From positions 1-13,360 of the forward strand of contig JBGSYQ010000178.1 of assembly GCA_041750795.1 (NCBI GenBank): a DNA stretch of 13,360 nucleotides, given 5' to 3'. The notes under the pieces were generated by a model. That model was not told where the DNA came from, searched no databases, and was given only the letters and a program-made list of their open reading frames with translations. Origin of the DNA: JTS-RE94 sp041750795 (GTDB taxonomy: Bacteria; Planctomycetota; Planctomycetia; Pirellulales; PALSA-1355). This document shows, piece by piece, positions 1 through 5,167 of the stretch. Positions within the stretch are counted from its first letter, which is position 1, and the number at the start of each line of letters is the position of its first letter. The position numbers were made by a program, and so were the translations under genes.

Positions 1-2
1 TC

Positions 3-587
3 CAGTTCGCCGGATTGCAGGCCTACGAAGGGCACCTGGTCAACGTGCTCGACCGCGCCGATCGAGCCGGGCGCGCGCAAGCCGCCATGCAACAAGCCAT
101 CGATACTCGCCGACAGATCGAGGCGGCGGGCATTGCCGTCGCCTGCGTCAGCGGCTGCTCGAGCGCCACCTACGACAGCAGCGGCGCGATGGACGGCGTC
201 GACGAGATTCAGGCGGGCACCTACGCCACCATGGACCGCCAATACCAGCGGCTGGCGCCGGAATTCGAAATCGCGCTGTCGATCCAGGTGCGCGTGATCA
301 GCCGGCCGGCCGCCGGCAAGGCCGTGCTCGACGTCGGCATCAAAGGCGCCGGTTGCGAGTTCGGCGCGCCCGCCATCCGCGATTATCCCGACGTCCAGAT
401 CAAGCACTTCCTGTCCGAAGAGCACGCCGTGGTGCACGGCGCGCCCGATTGGACAATCGGCGAGCTACTGCACCTGATCCCCACCCACGCCTGCACCACT
501 TGCAACCTGCATCGCGAGATCGTGGTGTACGAAGACACCCAAGTCGTCGACGTCTGGCCGATCGAAGCCTCCGGCAAGCTTACCTGA
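3..587 (+). CDS. D-serine dehydratase / D-threonine aldolase-type PLP enzyme, C-terminal part (5' end outside the window)
   Basis: The frame is open from base 3 (Q-F-A-G-L-Q-A-Y-E-G-H-L), so the gene starts upstream and only about 195 C-terminal residues are seen. The opening matches the end of the alanine-racemase-like barrel of D-threonine aldolase and eukaryote-type D-serine dehydratase. The motif E-I-Q-A-G-T-Y and the later stretch S-E-E-H-A ... P-T-H-A-C-T-T-C-N-L-H are typical of the C-terminal D-serine-dehydratase-like beta domain. Counting from the TTG codon at base 15, H158 and C160 form the H-x-C metal pair of D-serine dehydratase; aldolases usually have H-x-D, so a dehydratase or deaminase role is somewhat favoured. 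The PLP lysine would lie in the missing part. It probably converts a beta-hydroxy D-amino acid in the cytosol. The next gene begins 31 bases downstream on the same strand and may share its transcript. The family is secure, the substrate is not. Confidence 0.85.
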   Translation, partial: QFAGLQAYEGHLVNVLDRADRAGRAQAAMQQAIDTRRQIEAAGIAVACVSGCSSATYDSSGAMDGVDEIQAGTYATMDRQYQRLAPEFEIALSIQVRVISRPAAGKAVLDVGIKGAGCEFGAPAIRDYPDVQIKHFLSEEHAVVHGAPDWTIGELLHLIPTHACTTCNLHREIVVYEDTQVVDVWPIEASGKLT

Positions 588-618
588 TCGCGAATCAAGA
601 AAGCGAGCGTCCTTTCGC

Positions 619-2016
619 ATGAGAACTTTTCCGTTGTTGTCGTCGCGCGCCGCCTGTGCTTGCGTGGTCGCAGCGATTGCCCTTGGCCCGGCCTTGGCAG
701 GCGCCGGCGATGCGATCGAGCCGGGGTGGAGAGCAGGCGTGGCCAAGGCCGTCATCACGCCCGAGAAGCCGGTATGGCTGGCCGGCTATGGCAGCAAGCG
801 GCCGCCCGACGGCAAGCTGCACGACCTGTGGATGAAGGCGCTGGCGCTGGAAGACGCTGCCGGGCGGCGCGTCGTGCTGGTGACCAGTGATTTCCAAGGC
901 GTGCCCAAGAACATGAGCGACCGGGTGTTCGCCGAGCTGCACACGCGATTCGGATTGTCGCGGCAGCAGGTGCTGTTCACGTTTTCGCACAATCATTGCG
1001 GCCCGCGGCTGGGAGAAGATCTGGTCGATTACTATCCGGTCGAGCCCGAGCAGGTGGAGCTTGTCGACGAGTACACGACCGAGATGGTGGCGCGAGCCGT
1101 TGCGATGGTGGGCGAGGCGCTTCAGAACCTTGCACCGGCCCGGCTGCAGACGGGGCAAGGCAAGGCCACCTTCGCGGTCAATCGGCGCAACAATCGCGAG
1201 GAAGACGTGCCGGCACTGTTGGCCGGCGGCAAACCGTTGGCAGGGCCGGTCGACCACGCCGTGCCCGTGCTCGCCGTCACGCGTCCCGATGGCGCGCTAC
1301 AGGCGTGCGTCTTTGGCTATGCGTGTCATCCCACCACGCTTTCGTTTTTCACCTGGTGCGGCGACTACCCGGGCTTTGCCCAGTTGGAGCTCGAAGCAAG
1401 CCACCCAGGCGCCACGGCCATGTTCGTCAATACGTGCGGCGGCGATCAAAATCCGTTGCCGCGTCGCACGGTCGAGCTGTGCCAGCGCTACGGACACATG
1501 TTGGCGGCGGCGGTCGAAGACGTTTTGCAGCAGGAGCTCGAGCCGGTCGAGCCGGGCGTGCGGACCGCGTTCGAATACGTCGAGCTTCCCTACTTGCAGG
1601 TCGCGTCGCGCGACGAGCTGCACGCCGCGCTGCAAAGCTCGAACCCGATTCTCGCCCGCTGGTCGGCGCGCATGCTCGGCAAGCTGGAGGCCGGCGAGAC
1701 GTTCCCCGCGTCGTACCCCTATCCCGTGCATGCCTGGCGGCTGGGCAAGAACACGCTGATGATCGGCATGGGCGCCGAGACGGTGGTCGACTATGCGCTG
1801 CGGTTCAAAAAGGAGTTCGGCCCGGGCACGTGGGTCTGCGGCTATGCCGACGACATGATCGCCTATATTCCCTCGCGCCGCGTGTGGGAGGAGGGGGGAT
1901 ACGAAGGCGGGTCCAACCTGTACGAATACGGCCGCCCCGCCTTCCGCTGGAGAGGCGACATCGAAGACCGCATCGCCGAGTCAGTACACCGGCTGGTCAA
2001 GCAGGTGAGCGAGTGA
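619..2016 (+). CDS. Secreted neutral/alkaline ceramidase-like metal hydrolase
   Basis: 465 aa. Residues 1-30 form a signal peptide (hydrophobic stretch around 11-28, small residues near A-L-A-G-A-G), so the protein acts outside the cytoplasm. The body matches the N-terminal catalytic domain of the neutral/alkaline non-lysosomal ceramidase family: A-G-V-A-K-A-V-I-T-P near 39-48, S-H-N-H-C-G-P with H124 and H126, A-C-H-P with H237, and C-G-G-D-Q-N-P at 273-279. E387 (G-A-E-T) and Y416 are plausible counterparts of the remaining zinc ligands, Glu411 and Tyr447 of the Pseudomonas enzyme. The serine nucleophile of true ceramidases appears to be replaced by Q277. At 465 aa it lacks the C-terminal Ig-like domain of full-length ceramidases. 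Planctomycetes carry many such paralogues without known substrates, so an amide or ester hydrolase on a lipid or glycan is all I would claim. The ATG at 619 has no strong ribosome-binding site but gives the signal peptide directly. Confidence 0.85.
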   Translation: MRTFPLLSSRAACACVVAAIALGPALAGAGDAIEPGWRAGVAKAVITPEKPVWLAGYGSKRPPDGKLHDLWMKALALEDAAGRRVVLVTSDFQGVPKNMSDRVFAELHTRFGLSRQQVLFTFSHNHCGPRLGEDLVDYYPVEPEQVELVDEYTTEMVARAVAMVGEALQNLAPARLQTGQGKATFAVNRRNNREEDVPALLAGGKPLAGPVDHAVPVLAVTRPDGALQACVFGYACHPTTLSFFTWCGDYPGFAQLELEASHPGATAMFVNTCGGDQNPLPRRTVELCQRYGHMLAAAVEDVLQQELEPVEPGVRTAFEYVELPYLQVASRDELHAALQSSNPILARWSARMLGKLEAGETFPASYPYPVHAWRLGKNTLMIGMGAETVVDYALRFKKEFGPGTWVCGYADDMIAYIPSRRVWEEGGYEGGSNLYEYGRPAFRWRGDIEDRIAESVHRLVKQVSE

Positions 2017-2028
2017 AGCGGCCGGTTC

Positions 2029-2051
2029 AGCCCCCGGCTTCGCCGGGGGAT
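2029..2051 (+). repeat. REP-like hairpin, left copy; probable terminator of the ceramidase-like gene
   Basis: Starting 12 bases after the stop at 2016, an 8-bp stem (CCCCCGGC at 2031-2038 with GCCGGGGG at 2042-2049) encloses a three-base TTC loop, and is followed by ATTTCC. The 23-base unit is an exact reverse complement of the unit at 2096-2118. Position and strength fit a transcription terminator, although the T tract is short. Confidence 0.7.
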
Positions 2052-2095
2052 TTCCTTGATTCGGGCCTTGGTGAAATTGGCGCACCTTCCCGATG

Positions 2096-2118
2096 ATCCC
2101 CCGGCGAAGCCGGGGGCT
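2096..2118 (-). repeat. REP-like hairpin, right copy in inverted orientation; probable terminator of the operon
   Basis: This is a perfect 23/23 reverse complement of 2029-2051, separated from it by 44 bases. Read on the minus strand it begins 45 bases after the stop of the dehydrogenase gene (2163) and forms the same CCCCCGG/CCGGGGG hairpin. Each of the two convergent genes therefore runs into an identical hairpin in the same orientation. The doublet also has the layout of a REPIN (two REPs head to head). Confidence 0.7.
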
Positions 2119-2162
2119 AAACAGCCGATTTATCCTCGAACCGCACGTCGTGTTCGCGCCCC

Positions 2163-3308
2163 CTACAACCCCAGCAGGCTGGCGATCAGTGTGCGCTGGA
2201 TTTCGTTGGTGCCGGAGTAGATGCGGCTGGCGGTGGCGTCGCGCAGCTCGCGCTCGATCTCGGTTTCGATCATGTAGCCGGCGGCGCCGTGAAGCTGGAT
2301 GGCGTCCTGGCACGACTGCAACCACGACTCGCTGATGTGCAGCTTGGCCATCGAGGCTTCCATGATCGCGCTTTTGCCTTCGCCGCGCAGCCACGCCCCG
2401 TGATAGAGCATGTGCCGGGCGCTCTCCAGCCGCAGCTTCATATCGACGATGCGGCTGGCCACGAGCTGAAACTTGCCGATCGGCTGGCCGAATTGCTTGC
2501 GCTCTTTGGCAAAGCGAATGCACCGCTCGAGCAATCGCTGCATCGAGCCGACGGCACTGGCCAGAATGCAGCCCCGCTCCCACGACATCGAGTGCGTGAA
2601 CAGGGCCGTGCCGGCGCCTTCCTTGCCCAGGCGATTTTCCGCGGGCACCTCGCAATCGCTGAAGAACATTTCCGACATGGGCGAGGTGCGCAGGCCCATT
2701 TTTTCGAGCTTGATTCCAACCGTCACGCCGGGAAAGTCCTTCTCGACCAGAAACGCCGTGATCCCGCGGGCGCCCTGCGATTTGTCGACCGTGGCAAATA
2801 CCACCACGACGTCGGCGACCGGCCCGTTGGTCACGTACGTCTTGTTGCCGTTGAGAACGTACGTGTCGCCGCGCTTCGTGGCGGTGGTGGCCAGCGAGTA
2901 CGAATCGGAGCCGGAATCCGGCTCGCTCATGGCGTTGCCGCCGATCAGCGCGCCGCCGCACAAGCCGGGCAAGTACTTCTGCTTTTGCTCCTCGGTGCCG
3001 AAGGCCACCAGCGGCATGACGGCCGTCCACATGTGCGCGTTGATCGAAAACACCAGCCCGTTGTCGCGGCAGGCGTATCCCAGCCGTTCGAGCGCGCCGA
3101 CGGTGGTGACGGCATCGGCGCCCAGCCCGCCGTATTGCTCGGGCACGGGCAGTCCCTGGATGCCGAACTCGCCGCTTTGCTGCCAACCTTCACGATCGAA
3201 AACGCCCTCGCGATCGCGCTCGATCATGTTGCCGCCCAGCGACTGCCGCGCAAATCGCTCGACCGTGTCAAACAGCGCCTTCTGCTCGGGCTTCCAGGCA
3301 AAGTCCAT
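2163..3308 (-). CDS. Acyl-CoA dehydrogenase-like flavoprotein, probably L-prolyl-carrier protein dehydrogenase (PltE/RedW/PigA type)
   Basis: 381 aa, the length of PltE-type enzymes. The start is the ATG at 3308, which shares one base with the stop of the adenylation gene (TAATG) and has an AAGGAG site inside that gene, so the two are probably translationally coupled. The open frame continues upstream of this ATG, but that part overlaps the adenylation gene. The fold is acyl-CoA dehydrogenase: helical start (M-D-F-A-W-K-P-E-Q), FAD motif A-M-S-E-P-D-S-G-S-D at 126-135, C-terminal helical bundle with F-G-Q-P-I-G-K-F-Q near 273-281. The usual YEGT glutamate is Ser365 (I-Y-S-G-T-N-E-I-Q). E244 in S-W-E-R-G-C lies where isovaleryl-CoA and prolyl-carrier dehydrogenases place their base. 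R-D-N-G-L-V-F-S, D-M-K-L-R-L-E and M-L-Y also resemble PigA as I remember it. Predicted reaction: FAD-dependent four-electron oxidation of prolyl-S-carrier to pyrrole-2-carbonyl-S-carrier. Family membership is certain; the prolyl substrate is a well-supported inference. Confidence 0.85.
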   Translation of the reverse strand: MDFAWKPEQKALFDTVERFARQSLGGNMIERDREGVFDREGWQQSGEFGIQGLPVPEQYGGLGADAVTTVGALERLGYACRDNGLVFSINAHMWTAVMPLVAFGTEEQKQKYLPGLCGGALIGGNAMSEPDSGSDSYSLATTATKRGDTYVLNGNKTYVTNGPVADVVVVFATVDKSQGARGITAFLVEKDFPGVTVGIKLEKMGLRTSPMSEMFFSDCEVPAENRLGKEGAGTALFTHSMSWERGCILASAVGSMQRLLERCIRFAKERKQFGQPIGKFQLVASRIVDMKLRLESARHMLYHGAWLRGEGKSAIMEASMAKLHISESWLQSCQDAIQLHGAAGYMIETEIERELRDATASRIYSGTNEIQRTLIASLLGL

Positions 3309-4879
3309 TACGCCATCTCCTTCAGGGCCTGGTAATCGATCTTGTCGGTCGACGTCACGGGCAGCGCGGGTGCAAAGCTGAACACGTCGGGTACCATGTA
3401 CAGCGGAATGCGCTCCGAACAGAAACGCTTCAAGGCGATGATCGAGAGCTTCTGACCCTCGTTCGGACTGACGAACGCCTTCACCCGCAGCCCCTCGTCT
3501 TCGTCGTCGATGGCGATGACGGCCACCTGGCGAACGCCCGGGTGCTGATACAGGCAGGCCTCGATTTCGCCCAGCTCCACGCGATAGCCGCGCTTCTTCA
3601 CCATGCGATCGCGGCGGCCGCGATAGACGTAGCCATCGCCGGCCTCGGCCACCACCAGGTCGCCCGTGCGATACCACTGCTTGCCGTCGGCCGTGTCGAG
3701 ATAGGCATTGCGGGTAAGCTCGTCGAGCCCCCAATAGCCGCTGGTGACGCCTGGGCCGCAAATGCAAAGCTCTCCCTCTTCGCCCGGCCGCACGTCATTG
3801 CCGGCGCCGTCGACGACGCGCGACTCCAGGTGCGAGCACGTCTTGCCGATCGGATACGGATCGGCGCGATCCGGCGCAATCGTTTTCGGAATCTCATAGA
3901 ACGTGCAGACGTTCGTCTCGGTCGGGCCGTACAGGTTGAAGTAACGCGGGTGCGGCACCTGTTCCTTCAGCAGCCGCAGATGCTTGATGGGAAACACCTC
4001 GCCGGCGAACAGCACCATCCGCAGCCGGGAATAGTCGTAGCTCGCCAGCGAGCCGTAATGCGCCAGCAGGCTGAGAATCGAAGGCGTGGAATACCACACC
4101 GTGATGCGCCGCTCGGCCATCAGCGACGCCAGCTTGGCGGGCTCCTTGCCGGTTTCATGGCCGACCAGCACCAGCGTGGCGCCGTGCTTGATCGGCACGT
4201 AGATATCGAGAATCGACAGATCGAAGTGGAACGGCGCGTGCGCGCTGAAACGGTCGTCGCTGCGCGGCTCGAACGTCTCCGAACACCACGCGACGAACGA
4301 CATCGCGTTTTGCTGCGACAGCATCACTCCCTTGGGTTTGCCGGTCGAACCGGACGTGTAGAGCAAGTACGCCAGGTCGTCCGCGTCGCCGATGACCGTG
4401 TCGGACGGCGCGGCGGGATCCGACGCTTGCTCGCGCGATAGCGCCGCCTCCAGCGGCCTTCCGTCTCCCGCGCCGTCGAGCACCAGCAGCGGGGGCAGGT
4501 GTCCCAGGTTGGTCAGCTCTTGCCGCAAAGCGTCGGCCTGCGCTTGCTCCACGATCGCCGCCTTCACCGCGCAGTTGGCCAACACAAACGCATTGCGCGA
4601 CACCGGCGCGTGCGGGTCGACCGGCACGTACGCGGCGCCCGTTTTCAGAATGCCGAAGATCGACGCCACCGCGTCGATCGATTTCGTCAGATACACGCCC
4701 GCCCGATCGCCGCGCCGCACGCCCAGGTGTACCAAACGATCGCGCAGCCGATCGCTGGCGCGTTTCAGCTCGGCATAGGAGATCGCTCCGCCGCTGGCAG
4801 GATCCTCGACGGCCACGTGCTGCGGCCGCTGCGCCGCCTGGGCGTCGAGAAGCTGGCATAGAACCGTTGCTTGCGACAT
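3308..4879 (-). CDS. Stand-alone amino-acid adenylation enzyme, probably L-proline:carrier protein ligase (PltF/RedM type)
   Basis: 523 aa; one adenylation domain of the NRPS/DltA class, without condensation or carrier domains. Core motifs in order: Y-T-S-G-S-T-G-K-P-K-G at 174-184 (ATP loop), F-D-L-S at 219-222, N-L-Y-G-P-T-E at 315-321, Y-R-T-G-D at 403-407, G-R-R-D-R at 421-425 and the A10 lysine K513. Aligned by hand to GrsA, the specificity residues are D220, L221, L224, Y263, L290, A292, L316, V324, C325, with K513. This D-L-L-Y-L-A-L-V code is the one I recall for L-proline ligases feeding pyrrole-2-carboxylate synthesis; it is not the D-alanine code of DltA. The enzyme would make prolyl-AMP and load the carrier encoded just upstream (stop at 4886, six-base gap). 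Only a weak ribosome-binding site precedes the ATG, which fits coupling to the carrier gene. Biochemical class secure, proline specificity probable. Confidence 0.9.
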   Translation of the reverse strand: MSQATVLCQLLDAQAAQRPQHVAVEDPASGGAISYAELKRASDRLRDRLVHLGVRRGDRAGVYLTKSIDAVASIFGILKTGAAYVPVDPHAPVSRNAFVLANCAVKAAIVEQAQADALRQELTNLGHLPPLLVLDGAGDGRPLEAALSREQASDPAAPSDTVIGDADDLAYLLYTSGSTGKPKGVMLSQQNAMSFVAWCSETFEPRSDDRFSAHAPFHFDLSILDIYVPIKHGATLVLVGHETGKEPAKLASLMAERRITVWYSTPSILSLLAHYGSLASYDYSRLRMVLFAGEVFPIKHLRLLKEQVPHPRYFNLYGPTETNVCTFYEIPKTIAPDRADPYPIGKTCSHLESRVVDGAGNDVRPGEEGELCICGPGVTSGYWGLDELTRNAYLDTADGKQWYRTGDLVVAEAGDGYVYRGRRDRMVKKRGYRVELGEIEACLYQHPGVRQVAVIAIDDEDEGLRVKAFVSPNEGQKLSIIALKRFCSERIPLYMVPDVFSFAPALPVTSTDKIDYQALKEMA

Positions 4880-4885
4880 GGCACT

Positions 4886-5149
4886 CTAGCCGGCTTGCTG
4901 CTTCGATTCGACCAGTTTGACAATGTCGGCAATCGTGTTGAGATACTCGACGTCGGCCTCGTGCGCCGCCAGGCCGATGTTGAACCGTTCTTCCAGAAAC
5001 GCCACCAGCTTCAACGTGCCCACCGAATCGAGCACTGCCGACGTGATCAGCGGCGTGTCGGCAGTCAGCTCGCTGGGATCCTCGCCCGGCAGAAACTCAT
5101 CGAGAATGAATTGCTTCACGGCGGCGGCGATGGCCTCGTCGGATGACAT
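4886..5149 (-). CDS. Stand-alone acyl/peptidyl carrier protein
   Basis: 87 aa, acidic, four-helix carrier protein. The 4'-phosphopantetheine attachment site is S42 in L-D-S-V-G-T-L (DSV rather than the common DSL), at the start of helix II, with the preceding D-T-P-L-I-T-S-A-V-L typical of the family. Its size equals that of PltL and DltC (80-90 aa). It lies between the MBOAT-SGNH gene (18-base gap upstream) and the adenylation gene (six-base gap downstream). It is therefore the natural shuttle: loaded with an amino acid by the ligase, oxidised while bound by the dehydrogenase, and presented to the cytoplasmic side of the MBOAT protein as DltC is to DltB. A GGAG site at 5160-5163, ten bases before the ATG, supports the start. 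No phosphopantetheinyl transferase is present in the window. Confidence 0.88.
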   Translation of the reverse strand: MSSDEAIAAAVKQFILDEFLPGEDPSELTADTPLITSAVLDSVGTLKLVAFLEERFNIGLAAHEADVEYLNTIADIVKLVESKQQAG

Positions 5150-5167
5150 CGGGCGACTTCTCCGTTC

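Noticed and set aside
1981..3186. Minus-strand open frame of 401 codons across the dehydrogenase gene
   Set aside because: It lies in another frame of the dehydrogenase gene, is extremely Arg-rich and overlaps the repeat doublet and the end of the ceramidase-like gene.
2163..3308. A fatty-acid beta-oxidation acyl-CoA dehydrogenase
   Set aside because: It is embedded in a carrier/adenylation operon, lacks the YEGT glutamate and resembles the prolyl-carrier group more closely.
3309..3767. N-terminal extension of the dehydrogenase frame upstream of the ATG at 3308
   Set aside because: The extra residues are an out-of-frame reading of the adenylation gene. The protein aligned to its family begins at M-D-F-A-W, and a good ribosome-binding site precedes that ATG.
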